Positions 9,436-18,036 of a DNA stretch of 64,000 bases are shown in pieces; position 1 is the stretch's first letter; the number at the start of each line of letters is the position of its first letter. A model generated the notes under the pieces. That model ran no database searches, was not told the origin of the DNA, and was given only the letters and a program-made list of their open reading frames with translations. The stretch covers positions 62,001-126,000 of the forward strand of contig CAVZQK010000002.1 in NCBI GenBank assembly GCA_963777355.1, written 5' to 3'. Source of the stretch: DATJHM01 sp963777355. Lineage in GTDB: Bacteria; Chloroflexota; Ktedonobacteria; Ktedonobacterales; Ktedonobacteraceae. A program made the position numbers and the translations under genes.

Positions 9436-10287
9436 TTAAAGCGCACCCGCATCTCTGGCAGCATAATACGACGGATAGATGGGGCGGAAACCCAGTTCAT
9501 CGCGGATGCGGAGGGTATCGAGGATCAATTCCCACGGATTCGTGAAGAAGGTATCTGCATCACTTGCATCTTCTGATAGGCCATTCAAGTGCCGCAACTC
9601 TGCGAGACTCATGGGTGCGTCATCGGCCACATTGTAGATCTGACCGTCGATCCCAGGAGAGGCAACAGCGCGCAGCAATGCCTGCGAGACATCGGCATGA
9701 TGCACCATATGCAGGCGTTTTGCTGGATGCCACTGACGTAACAGAGGCAGGGATTCATGCACATGCGGATCTCCTTCTCCATAGACAAAACCTAGGCGCA
9801 GGATACGCACTCCCAACCCTCGTGTGCGATACAGTTCCAGCAACGCCTGTTCAGCCGCAATCTTGCTTTGTGGATACGTGGCTGTTGGTTGGAGGGGGTC
9901 ATCTTCGCGACCGGGCCGATGAAGACCTGAACCATAGACGTTGCTCGTGCTGGTGAAGACAAAACGCTCAACCCCTGCGGAAAGGGAAACGTTCGCCAGA
10001 GCTAGAGCGCCATCCTCATTGGTCGCCCTGATTCGCTCCTGGTCCGTTCCCCGGAAGAAGGCGGCCAGATGAACGACGGTCTGAACTCCTGCAACAGCCG
10101 CAATGAGGCTCTTAGGCTGGCTCAGATCTCCCACGATCACCTCAGCTCCTAAATTTTGGAAAGCCTCAGCCTGTTCCGCTCGGCGAACGAGAAGACGCAC
10201 GGTATATTCACGCTGCAACAGACGGGGCACAAAGTGACTTCCCACCTTCCCAGTTGCACCGGTGACAAGAATGGTTTTCATGATCAT
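9436..10287 (-). CDS. NAD-dependent epimerase/dehydratase (extended SDR)
   Basis: A 283-residue Rossmann-fold protein of the extended short-chain dehydrogenase family, acting on nucleotide sugars or similar ketone/alcohol substrates. The nucleotide-binding TGATGKVG (9-16) and the catalytic Tyr138-x3-Lys142 (YPQSK) with upstream Ser/Thr in FTSTSNVYG are all present. AAGGAG precedes two possible ATGs three codons apart; the second (MKTILV) is equally likely. The gene is divergent from the XRE regulator at 10449, which may control it. Length is slightly short for sugar epimerases, closer to NAD(P)H-binding ladderlectin-like or dTDP-sugar reductases; the substrate is open. Confidence 0.9.
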   Translation of the reverse strand: MIMKTILVTGATGKVGSHFVPRLLQREYTVRLLVRRAEQAEAFQNLGAEVIVGDLSQPKSLIAAVAGVQTVVHLAAFFRGTDQERIRATNEDGALALANVSLSAGVERFVFTSTSNVYGSGLHRPGREDDPLQPTATYPQSKIAAEQALLELYRTRGLGVRILRLGFVYGEGDPHVHESLPLLRQWHPAKRLHMVHHADVSQALLRAVASPGIDGQIYNVADDAPMSLAELRHLNGLSEDASDADTFFTNPWELILDTLRIRDELGFRPIYPSYYAARDAGAL

Positions 10288-10448
10288 TTGACTCCTTGTG
10301 AATAAAAACTTTTCTCTCGGCTAGCGCGCAGAGAGGTGTTGCCAGGTCTCTTTGCGCGGCTCGCTTGACCTGGATAGCACATCTTTAGTATGCTTGAGAG
10401 GCATTCAGATAACCAACCTCTGATAGTAGTAGGATAAGGAATAAACAG

Positions 10449-11273
10449 ATGGAAGAGAGAGAACGCCGACAAGCACTCGCAGCCTTCTTGCGCACGCACC
10501 GCGCGCGGCTTTCTACAACAGAGGTAGGATTACCGGCACGCCGCAGGCATCGAACGCCAGGGCTGCGGCGCGAAGACGTGGCGGAACTGGCGCATATCGC
10601 GGTTTCGTGGTACACCTTGTTGGAGCAGGGAAAGGACGTTCATCCCTCAAAGCCTGTCCTGGAAAGCATTGCCCAGGCACTCCGGCTCACCCATGTGGAG
10701 GAGAAGTATCTGTTCCTGCTGGCAGGTCACGCTTTGCCTGTGAAAGCGCCAGCAGAGGAAGAAGAGGTTCCCCCAGAACTACAGCGTGTGGTGGACGTGC
10801 TGACTCCTCATCCAGCCTTTGTAATCGGACGGCGCTGGGACGTGCTCTTCAGGAACCCTTCGGCTGATCTGGTCTTTTGCTTTGATGAGCCCTTTCCCCC
10901 CCACTCGCTCAACGTGGTCTGGCGCTGCTTTCAGATGCAAGGACACTCGCTCGATCCTGCCTGGGAGGTGCAGGCACGCAATCTGGTGGCCCAATTTCGT
11001 ACCGATTATGTTCGCTATCCAGGCGATGCCTCGTTTGAGGAATTACTCCATGATTTGCAGTACACGAGCCCATTCTTTCGGGAATGGTGGGAGCAACATG
11101 ATATACAAGGTTTGCCTAATGGGCCACAGTCCATGATGCATCCAACGCTCGGTCTGCTGGAGTTTGACCATGTGCAAGCCGCTCTTTCTGCCAATCTCCG
11201 CGTGAAAATCTATGCCGCTTCCCCTTCAACCATCGTGAAGTTAGAACAGGCATTGTCTGCTTCCTCTTCATGA
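10449..11273 (+). CDS. XRE-type regulator with MmyB-like ligand domain
   Basis: A 274-residue cytoplasmic transcription factor. Residues ~8-85 form a Cro/C1-type helix-turn-helix with the characteristic actinobacterial/chloroflexi signature RRRHRTPGLRREDVAELA and VSWYTLLEQG. The rest (about 105-265) matches the MmyB-like ligand-binding domain (PAFVIGRRWDVLFRNP, then a C-terminal strand region ending in an LRVKIYAA-type segment), which is PAS-like and in a characterised relative binds a fatty acid. It lies divergent from the SDR gene 161 bp away, and such regulators commonly control a neighbouring oxidoreductase, so regulation of the SDR is a reasonable inference. Confidence 0.9.
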   Translation: MEERERRQALAAFLRTHRARLSTTEVGLPARRRHRTPGLRREDVAELAHIAVSWYTLLEQGKDVHPSKPVLESIAQALRLTHVEEKYLFLLAGHALPVKAPAEEEEVPPELQRVVDVLTPHPAFVIGRRWDVLFRNPSADLVFCFDEPFPPHSLNVVWRCFQMQGHSLDPAWEVQARNLVAQFRTDYVRYPGDASFEELLHDLQYTSPFFREWWEQHDIQGLPNGPQSMMHPTLGLLEFDHVQAALSANLRVKIYAASPSTIVKLEQALSASSS

Positions 11274-11569
11274 GAGGATCGTAAGCTGCACCTGTCTCGT
11301 TGCGCATCGCGTGGGTTATTGCATGAGAGCCATCTTGTGAAAGTGCCGAAAGAACTGCCTTTCCAAAATATTTTGCGGAACTTCTGAACCGGTCAGTTTA
11401 TACCCTTCATGCCCGCTACTTTGCGGTTGGTGACATCTGGCGTAGCGATACCCCAAAAGGGACGAAAAAAACACTGGTTAGGTTCAGATTCTGCATCATC
11501 GAGCCTGCGGAAGAACCTGATTATGGCTTGAAGAGAATGCAACGAGCATGAGAGGCCAGCTTCCCTTAC
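11274..11569. other. Spacer with no recognised feature
   Basis: Between the XRE gene and the promoter of the second esterase. No frame, RNA or repeat can be supported. Confidence 0.4.
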
Positions 11570-11599
11570 TTGACATCAACATAGAGACGTTGTTACACT
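11570..11599 (+). promoter_or_regulatory. Candidate sigma-70-like promoter
   Basis: TTGACA at 11570-11575 and TACACT at 11594-11599 are 18 bp apart, a perfect -35 and a 4-of-6 -10. The site is about 110 bp upstream of the esterase start at 11707 and is the only good candidate in the spacer. Confidence 0.4.
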
Positions 11600-11706
11600 T
11601 CAAGCAGGTGATGGCATGGTCCGTCCCTTGTTTCTGGAAGTCAGCCCATTAATTGGACGATGGCCTATGAAAAACGACTTCTTGTTATGAAAAAGGAGGA
11701 ATTCCT

Positions 11707-12675
11707 TTGCCACTCGACCCTCAAGCCCAGGTTTACCTGGACCAGATGGCGGCTCTCAATGCCCCTCCGCTCTACGCACTTACTCCTGAACTTGTGCGCC
11801 AGGGGACAAGAGCACAGCTTGACATGCTTGGTGAACAATCAGAGCCGATTGCTCATGTCGAAAACCGTACGATCCCTGGACCCGCGGGAGAGATACCCGT
11901 CAGAATCTATACTCCGGAAGGAAGTGGTCCCTTCCCGGTGCTGGTCTACTTCCACGGCGGAGGTTGGGTGATCTGCGATCTGGATACTCACGATGGCCTC
12001 TGCCGAAGTCTGGCAAATGGTGCCAGTTGTATCGTGGTATCGGTGGATTATCGCCTTGCTCCAGAGCACAAGTTTCCCGCCGCTCCCGAAGATTGCTACG
12101 CCGCAACGCAATGGGTTGCCGAGCACGCTGCCCAGTTGAACGGCGATCCTTCGCGCATCGCGGTAGGTGGAGATAGCGCAGGCGGTAACCTTACGGCAGT
12201 GGTGACACAGATGGCACGGGACCGTGGTGGTCCTGCGTTGGTCTTCCAGTTGCTGATCTATCCCGCCACCAATTTTGCAGCCGATACCCCTTCCCTTCGG
12301 GAAAATGGCGCGGGCTATTTCTTGACTAAGCAAGACATGGATTGGTTCATGAATCACTATTTGAACAGCGATGAAGACAAGCGGAACCCTCTTGCTTCTC
12401 CATTGCTGACCGCCGACCTGCACGATCTCCCTCCTGCGCTGCTCATTACTGCTGAGTACGATCCGCTGCGGGACGAGGGCGAGCTCTATGGTCAACAACT
12501 GAAGGAGGCTCACGTTCCCGTCACCATTAGCCGCTACGCTGGGATGATGCATGGATTTGTGGGGATGGCCACGATGCCCTTTGACAAAGGCACTCAAGCC
12601 ACAGCCGAGTGTGTGCAGGCTTTACGCGCCGCATTTGCCCCGAAACAGGAGAAAGCTGACTTACAAACAAAATAG
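11707..12675 (+). CDS. Alpha/beta hydrolase, HSL-family esterase
   Basis: A 322-residue carboxylesterase of the hormone-sensitive-lipase group. Oxyanion motif HGGG (83-86), nucleophile elbow GDSAG with Ser157, the acidic residue in AEYDPLRDEG and the catalytic His in MMHGF are all in place, as is the family VDYRLAPE strand. TTG at 11707 is preceded by AAGGAGGA at ideal spacing, which decides the start. It is the second such enzyme within 7 kb (compare 4831-5817), and is closer to the thermophilic EstE/AFEST type with the GDSAGG motif. Cytoplasmic, with no partner gene; the promoter candidate at 11570 would make it monocistronic. Confidence 0.94.
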   Translation: MPLDPQAQVYLDQMAALNAPPLYALTPELVRQGTRAQLDMLGEQSEPIAHVENRTIPGPAGEIPVRIYTPEGSGPFPVLVYFHGGGWVICDLDTHDGLCRSLANGASCIVVSVDYRLAPEHKFPAAPEDCYAATQWVAEHAAQLNGDPSRIAVGGDSAGGNLTAVVTQMARDRGGPALVFQLLIYPATNFAADTPSLRENGAGYFLTKQDMDWFMNHYLNSDEDKRNPLASPLLTADLHDLPPALLITAEYDPLRDEGELYGQQLKEAHVPVTISRYAGMMHGFVGMATMPFDKGTQATAECVQALRAAFAPKQEKADLQTK

Positions 12676-12742
12676 GCGCTACATTTTTTTTCAAAATGTC
12701 CAGGCTTTCCAAAGGGTGCTTTTCTCGATGCTACGGAACATA

Positions 12743-12800
12743 TAGGGTCGGCTGTTGATCGTGTCCCCTACATGGGGGTCTCTGACCACACTCGCCGACC
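12743..12800 (+). repeat. Interspersed repeat family A, copy
   Basis: Begins TAGGGTCGGCTGTTGATCGTG and continues to a GGGGGTCTCTGACC-like block. Related copies are at 43063, 45478, 47121 and 47317, all intergenic. Here it lies between two convergent genes. Confidence 0.6.
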
Positions 12801-12873
12801 ACACCTCTTGCTCCATAGAGAAAGGCTTGCCCAGGACCACAAGGGCAAGTTCCTCCCCTTATGTGTTGGGGCC

Positions 12874-13950
12874 CTATCCGCGTAGTGGCTCACCAATTGC
12901 ATGGAGATGTTGCAAAATTTCTTTTAATGACTGAAGTGGATTTGTTTCATGATAGGGAATGGCATGCGCCTGGCAAAAGTTTTGCACGATCTCACGCGCT
13001 TCTTTTAATTTGTTGCGGGGCATGCTAGGGAACAGATGATGTTCAATCTGGTAGTTTAGGCCGCCATAGCAGAAATCTATGACCGGATTGGGATAGATGT
13101 TGCGGGCAGTCAGAACCTGACGATGCAGAAAATCGATATTGCTGGCTTTCTCTAGAACCGGCATCCCTTTGTGGTTAGGAGCGAAGATCGAGCCCAGGTA
13201 GAATCCAGTCAGGGCCTGGTGAATTACGATAAAGAGAATTGCTTGCCACCAGGGGAAACGATAGAACACAATGCCGAAGTACATGACATAATGTGCGAAA
13301 AGCAGGCCCCATTCGAGCAGATGATACTTTGGCCTATTCTTCGAGAGAAAGCGGATACTATTGGTTTGCAGGCTAATCGAGACGGTCATCAGGGCGGGCA
13401 GGAAAATCAGAGCCTGGTGCTTCACTAAAAACTGGCGAAACTTGCTAATCTGCGTTACATCTTCCAGGCCAGTAAATTCAAGGAAAGGAATCTCTATATC
13501 CGGGTCCATATCGACCTGGTTAGGATTGCTATGATGAGCATTATGTTTATTAAGCCACCATGCATAGCTCATGCCAATGAATAAATCGCCGCCGATAAGT
13601 CCTATAAGATCATGTTTCCAGGACCTGTGAAACATCTGGCGATGCCCCGCCTCGTGGCTGAGAAGACCAATTTGCGTGAAGACAAACGCCAGATAAACGG
13701 CGTTTAGTAGCTGAAGCCAGAAGTTGTTGACGAGAAGGAGAAAGACGACTCCTATGAGCAGTAAACTGAGAAGCAGAGCGACTCTGTAGGTGTAGTAGAT
13801 TGGCTGTTTTTCTAACAGACCTTTTTGCTTCATTAGCCCTTTTAATTCAGCGTATTCGTTCTTGACGACTCTGGGTTTGGAAGTGCTGACGACTGTACTC
13901 TCCAGACCTTCTTCTGGAAGAGCAAGTACGCCAGATCCTTTTTTGTTCAT
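12874..13950 (-). CDS. Membrane fatty acid desaturase
   Basis: A 358-residue integral-membrane di-iron desaturase/hydroxylase. The three histidine boxes of the acyl-lipid desaturase family are clear: HEAGHR, HNAHH and QIEHH, the last type shared with front-end (DesA3/delta-6-like) enzymes. Four hydrophobic helices lie between them. An upstream ATG at 14025 would add 25 residues, but AAGGAGCTC sits right ahead of the ATG at 13950 (MNKKGS), so that start is preferred. The protein would insert double bonds in membrane acyl chains, using ferredoxin or a similar donor that is not encoded nearby. Monocistronic, with an inverted repeat near 14033 in its upstream region. Confidence 0.93.
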   Translation of the reverse strand: MNKKGSGVLALPEEGLESTVVSTSKPRVVKNEYAELKGLMKQKGLLEKQPIYYTYRVALLLSLLLIGVVFLLLVNNFWLQLLNAVYLAFVFTQIGLLSHEAGHRQMFHRSWKHDLIGLIGGDLFIGMSYAWWLNKHNAHHSNPNQVDMDPDIEIPFLEFTGLEDVTQISKFRQFLVKHQALIFLPALMTVSISLQTNSIRFLSKNRPKYHLLEWGLLFAHYVMYFGIVFYRFPWWQAILFIVIHQALTGFYLGSIFAPNHKGMPVLEKASNIDFLHRQVLTARNIYPNPVIDFCYGGLNYQIEHHLFPSMPRNKLKEAREIVQNFCQAHAIPYHETNPLQSLKEILQHLHAIGEPLRG

Positions 13951-14435
13951 GAATGAGCTCCTTGTAAATGTGGTTGTGCGGTAAAAAACACCCGGATACT
14001 TGTTCTTTCTTAGAAGGTGTCTCAAGCCAATTCACGATCAGCAAAAATCGTGATTATCTTATGACACTTTCTTCGCATGTGATACTTTATACTTGGGACG
14101 CTTGCTAGAACGTGGTTTAAGCTACCTATTGGAAGCAAAAATGTGCTTCTTTCAAGTACGGGTTCTAGTGTGAGGTAAACAGACTCATCTCTGAAAGTGA
14201 CGCCGCCAGGCGCTTTTTCAGGTGTGATATGGTATCTCTTTCTCCTCAGTCTATATGTCCCCTGAAAACCTACTCAAGATAAGAGCAAAAGATTGGGCAA
14301 TTTGTTTCAAAATCGATGAATATAAATATTTTTGGTACTCCTGGGGTAATCTCCAATTGCAATCTGCCCAATTTGTGCTTGTTGAAAGACCCTGTTAGAA
14401 AAAGTTTTGAGGATGGTTGGAATACTTTTAATCGG
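13951..14435. other. Intergenic stretch upstream of the desaturase
   Basis: No gene is supported. A short inverted repeat (CACGAT, 8 bases, ATCGTG, at about 14033-14052) lies upstream of the desaturase start and could be an operator. The part near 14270-14435 shows only unconvincing frames. Confidence 0.4.
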
Positions 14436-15554
14436 CTAGTTGTTTTTTGCGCTTTCTGGAATTTCACCGGAGCCGCGTATAACAAGTCTTGTAGGAAGGA
14501 GGAGATGTTGAGGGGGACGATCATCTCCATTCAAGCGCGCAAAAAGGAGTTCGGCAGCCTGGCGTCCCATTTCAGCAGGGTCATGAGCGATGACGGTTAT
14601 CGGCGTGGGTAATAAATCGGCCATTTCAAAATCATCGAATCCCACCAGGGCAATCTGCCGAGTGTAGGAACGCAAGGCATGTAAGACAGAGACACTGATC
14701 CTGTTATTCGTGGTAAAGAGTGCAGTGGGCGGATTTTGCAGGCTCATGAGTTCATGAACTGCCGCCTTAGCTTTTGCAGGCTCATCTCGTTCAAGGCGTA
14801 GAAGCGATTCATCAAAGGGGATGCCACATTCTTGCAAGGCATCCTGATAGCCAGCCATACGTCTCGCTCCTGTATAGACCAGAGGATTGCCACCGATCAT
14901 GCCAATGCGGCGGTGTCCCTGGTGTAATAAATGCAGAACACCTTGTTTGGCTCCTTCCTGACTATCCAGGAGAATAGTATCGACATCTAGATTATTGGGC
15001 GGACGGTCCAGGAAAATGACCGGAGTGCCCAGGCGCAATTCATTATTGAGATATGTGTGATCGAGGCCAGCAGGAACGATGAGGAGTCCCGCCACGCGGC
15101 GACGAAAAAGCGCATTGACCAATTCGCGTTCGCGCTGCGGTTTTTCCTCGGAGTTGCTCATAATGACCATATGATGATAGTGCTGTGCGACTTTTTCGAC
15201 TCCATAAGCTATATGCGAGTAGAAGGGATTGGCGATATCCTCGATAACCAGGCCAATCGTCAAAGAGGTCTGTCCCTGGCGCAGACTGCGGGCAATATCA
15301 TTGCGGCGAAATCCCAGGGTATGAATAGCACTATTTACACGCTCTTTTGTCTCGTCATTGACACGAGGTTCGTTGTTGACCACGCGTGAGACTGTTTTTA
15401 AACTCACTCCAGCCGCCGCTGCCACATCTTGCATTGTAGGACGTGTTTTGAGACCTTTTGTGCCCTCACCTGGTTCTAAGAGCGAGAGAGGACGAGCATC
15501 GTGTTCATGCTGGAGACCCCCCTCAGTAGCGAAATCTCCGTGCTCATTTTCCAT
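14436..15554 (-). CDS. LacI family transcriptional regulator
   Basis: A 372-residue sugar-responsive repressor. After a 38-residue polar leader comes the LacI helix-turn-helix (TMQDVAAAAGVSLKTVSRVV, with the hinge helix through NDIARSLRQ), then the periplasmic-binding-protein-like effector domain (ENPFYSHIAYGVEK-type start, VGFDDFEMADLL, PTRLVIRGSG end). AGGAGGATAGG precedes the ATG. It is divergent from the sugar ABC transporter/GH125 operon, and three palindromes of the type TGACAnCGATGTCA lie between them. It is therefore the likely repressor of uptake and hydrolysis of an alpha-mannoside, with the released sugar as inducer. The longer than usual leader is the only odd feature. Confidence 0.95.
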   Translation of the reverse strand: MENEHGDFATEGGLQHEHDARPLSLLEPGEGTKGLKTRPTMQDVAAAAGVSLKTVSRVVNNEPRVNDETKERVNSAIHTLGFRRNDIARSLRQGQTSLTIGLVIEDIANPFYSHIAYGVEKVAQHYHHMVIMSNSEEKPQRERELVNALFRRRVAGLLIVPAGLDHTYLNNELRLGTPVIFLDRPPNNLDVDTILLDSQEGAKQGVLHLLHQGHRRIGMIGGNPLVYTGARRMAGYQDALQECGIPFDESLLRLERDEPAKAKAAVHELMSLQNPPTALFTTNNRISVSVLHALRSYTRQIALVGFDDFEMADLLPTPITVIAHDPAEMGRQAAELLFARLNGDDRPPQHLLLPTRLVIRGSGEIPESAKNN

Positions 15555-15688
15555 TTGCCTATCCTCCTACACACTGACGTTTTACTCTATTCTCTATTGT
15601 AGCAAAAACGTTCGGCTCTGGATAGAAGGTAGAGCTATCAATGTTTGAAAACTATCAGCCAGAATAAAAAAACAGATTTGAAAACTCT

Positions 15689-15702
15689 TGACAGCGATGT
15701 CA
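15689..15702 (+). promoter_or_regulatory. LacI operator 1, overlapping a -35 box
   Basis: TGACAGCGATGTCA, a palindrome with the central CG typical of LacI-family sites. Together with the preceding T it forms TTGACA, with TAGAGT 19 bp further on as a possible -10, so bound repressor would cover the promoter. Confidence 0.7.
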
Positions 15703-15720
15703 TACTTCATGTTAGAGTAA

Positions 15721-15734
15721 TGACAACGATGTCA
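15721..15734 (+). promoter_or_regulatory. LacI operator 2
   Basis: TGACAACGATGTCA, one base different from the other two copies. It is 32 bp from operator 1 and 43 bp from operator 3, close to three and four helical turns. Confidence 0.7.
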
Positions 15735-15763
15735 CAACGGAAAAGATTCCTCGTTTGTGATTT

Positions 15764-15777
15764 TGACAGCGATGTCA
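15764..15777 (+). promoter_or_regulatory. LacI operator 3, overlapping a -35 box
   Basis: TGACAGCGATGTCA identical to operator 1, again with a T in front giving TTGACA (15763-15768). TCTATT 18 bp downstream is a fair -10 for the transporter operon, whose start codon lies about 115 bp further on. Nothing else is seen in the 15555-15907 spacer. Confidence 0.7.
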
Positions 15778-15907
15778 CAAGACAGCTCTATTGAAGCAGA
15801 TCAAGCAGGTTTTGTATGTTGAGCAAACCTTAGAAAGGGCCTGCGAGGAATCGAGGATAAATAGAGCTGGATTTTGTCAGTGTTCTCTTTAGAAGAGAGG
15901 TGATTGC

Positions 15908-16960
15908 TTGGAGACAGGAGTTCACCGCCGGGACAGAGGAAGCAGTGTTGCCCTTGAATCTCACCTGAAAAAGGGGCCACTTGTTTCAAGAGAATCTGAG
16001 CAGGGGCGTAAGAAGAGCGATGCTTATGGAAAGCGGCGGCGATGGCAGGATACGTTGTCGGGCTATCTCTTTATTTCGCCTGCAATTGTCGGTTTCATGG
16101 TTTTCGTGTTCTATCCCTTGATCGCATCCGCCTATTATGCCTTAACAAGATGGGACGGGGTCACTAATCCGGTCTTTATCGGCTTTAAAAATTTCACTTA
16201 CATCTTCACAAAAGATCCTTCGTTTCTGCCAACTTTGAAGGCAACAGGTCTCTTTGCTTTACTCAGCGTGCCATCTTCGCTCATTTTTGGCCTGTTGCTC
16301 GCAGTCTTGTTGAATCGCAGCCTGCCAGGTATTAGGCTCTTCCGTACAGCGCTCTATCTGCCAGCCGTTTTGCCATCAATAGCTACTCTTACGCTCTGGA
16401 AGTTTATTTACAATCCTCAATTTGGCCTGGCAAATCAGTTTTTGACCTGGCTGCATCTGCCAACGAGTACCTGGCTCTCCAGTTATACGATGGCTATGCC
16501 CTCTATTGTAATTGTAGGGCTTTGGGGTATTGGCAGCACAATGATCATCTTCCTGGCTGGACTACAGGCTGTCCCGCAGGAGATTTACGAAGCGGCCAAA
16601 ATGGATGGTGCAGGCTTCTTCACACTTTTCTTGCGCACAACGTTGCCAATGATCAGCCCAATCCTCTTTTTGCAGCTCGTCCTACAAATTATTGCCGCTC
16701 TTCAGGCCTTCAATCAGTTTCGTATTCTCACCGTTGCTGGTTCAGGTGGGGGTGATAGTGGTGGTGGTGGACCTGGTTTTACTACAGAAGTGTTGATGTT
16801 ACATATCTATCAAAGCGGCTTCGGCAGTATCAGTAATTTCCCGCAGCTCGGATATGCTATTGCTGAAGTATGGATTCTGTTTTTCTTCATTCTTGTCGTT
16901 ACTATCTCGACCTTCCGTTTCTCATCTATGTGGGTGTATCAAGATAGTAATCTGGACTAA
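15908..16960 (+). CDS. Sugar ABC transporter permease (MalF/UgpA type)
   Basis: A 350-residue inner-membrane permease. After a ~45-residue basic cytoplasmic leader there are six predicted helices, starting with GYLFISPAIVGFMVFVFYPL, and the EAA loop that contacts the ATPase is visible as EIYEAAKMDGAGFFTLFLRTTLP. TTG at 15908 follows GAGAGGTGA and is taken as start. It is the first gene of the operon with a MalG-type permease, a binding lipoprotein and GH125. A Gly/Ser-rich insertion (GGGDSGGGGP) sits before the last helices. No ATPase gene is present in the operon; such carbohydrate transporters commonly use a shared MsmK-like ATPase encoded elsewhere. Confidence 0.95.
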   Translation: METGVHRRDRGSSVALESHLKKGPLVSRESEQGRKKSDAYGKRRRWQDTLSGYLFISPAIVGFMVFVFYPLIASAYYALTRWDGVTNPVFIGFKNFTYIFTKDPSFLPTLKATGLFALLSVPSSLIFGLLLAVLLNRSLPGIRLFRTALYLPAVLPSIATLTLWKFIYNPQFGLANQFLTWLHLPTSTWLSSYTMAMPSIVIVGLWGIGSTMIIFLAGLQAVPQEIYEAAKMDGAGFFTLFLRTTLPMISPILFLQLVLQIIAALQAFNQFRILTVAGSGGGDSGGGGPGFTTEVLMLHIYQSGFGSISNFPQLGYAIAEVWILFFFILVVTISTFRFSSMWVYQDSNLD

Positions 16961-16990
16961 CGGTATTGTAGCCAGAGAAGAGGTTCAACG

Positions 16991-17905
16991 ATGAGTACCC
17001 AGACTGTACAAAACCAGCGGGAAAGACAGTCAGCGGCAGCCAGTATCAGCAAGAAAAATGGTCAAGGAAGACGCATTGGCAATGGTATCTGGTATCTGGT
17101 TGTAATCGTGCTGGCGATCTTGATGCTCTTTCCTTTGCTGTGGATGATTACGTTAGCTTTAAAGGGCAGCAACGACATCTATAAATTGCCACCGGAGTTC
17201 TTGCCTAAAGAATTTCACTGGGAAAACTTTTTTCTGGGGCCACAAGCGATCAATTTTGGACGCCTGTTTGCAAACACAGTGATCATTACATTGTTAAGTA
17301 CACTTGGTTCGATGGTCAGCTCGATGCTTGTAGGTTATGGTCTCTCGCGTATTCGCTTTCCTGGCCGCAAGCTCTGGTTTTACTGCTTTATTGGCAGTAT
17401 GATGCTACCGGCGATTGTGGGACTGATTCCGCTCTTCAATCTGTATCAGAGTATCGGTTGGTATGATACCTGGCTCCCTTTGTTTGTGCCGGCCTTTTTC
17501 GGCAATCCCCTGTTTATTTTTCTCGCTCGCCAATATTATATGGGCATTCCTTTCTCGCTCGACGAGGCCGCACGCATGGATGGCGCGAGTCATTTTACGA
17601 TCTTTCTGCGGATTATGGTGCCTCTGACGCGTCCGGTCTGGATTACGATGATTATTATGGCTTTTACTGCGGCCTGGAATGATTATCTCAATCCCCTCGT
17701 CTATCTCTACTCCGATGACAAATGGACGCTCTCGCTCGGTATGGCTTCTTTTGCCGGTTCGTTTGCTGGTGTTGCAACCACGAAATGGAACTACTATATG
17801 GCCACCAATCTGCTCTATATGCTGCCACCACTACTGCTGTTCTTTGTCGCACAGCGCTACTTTATGCAAGGGCTTGGCTCATTGGGCAATTCTGCGAGCA
17901 GGTAA
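16991..17905 (+). CDS. Sugar ABC transporter permease (MalG type)
   Basis: A 304-residue inner-membrane partner permease of the preceding gene. It has six helices after a 30-residue polar leader and the conserved EAA loop SLDEAARMDGASHFTIFLRIMVP. The ATG follows an AGAAGAGG site and lies 30 bp after the first permease, so the two are co-transcribed and co-translated to form the heterodimeric channel. Family members in this CUT1 group move oligosaccharides or glycosides; the downstream GH125 points to an alpha-mannose-containing substrate, by context only. Confidence 0.95.
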   Translation: MSTQTVQNQRERQSAAASISKKNGQGRRIGNGIWYLVVIVLAILMLFPLLWMITLALKGSNDIYKLPPEFLPKEFHWENFFLGPQAINFGRLFANTVIITLLSTLGSMVSSMLVGYGLSRIRFPGRKLWFYCFIGSMMLPAIVGLIPLFNLYQSIGWYDTWLPLFVPAFFGNPLFIFLARQYYMGIPFSLDEAARMDGASHFTIFLRIMVPLTRPVWITMIIMAFTAAWNDYLNPLVYLYSDDKWTLSLGMASFAGSFAGVATTKWNYYMATNLLYMLPPLLLFFVAQRYFMQGLGSLGNSASR

Positions 17906-18036
17906 TCCCGCTCTTATTATCAGGTAGTAGAAAGGAGAAAAGTTCTTTCTGGTGCGTTGGGACAACGCTGTCATCCACGTTTTTCATTGATACTTTGTTC
18001 GCGTTGTTATTATTTTTCAAGGAGTACAGCAAAGAA

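Noticed and set aside
11839..12597. Long minus-strand frame of 252 codons
   Set aside because: It is the antisense shadow of the HSL esterase, which has complete catalytic motifs on the plus strand.
15057..15389. Plus-strand frame within lacI
   Set aside because: Shadow of the LacI effector domain.
17722..18036. 105-residue N-terminal extension of the sugar-binding lipoprotein
   Set aside because: It overlaps the MalG gene in another frame, has no ribosome-binding site and would bury the lipoprotein signal; ATG 18037 gives a proper signal peptide.
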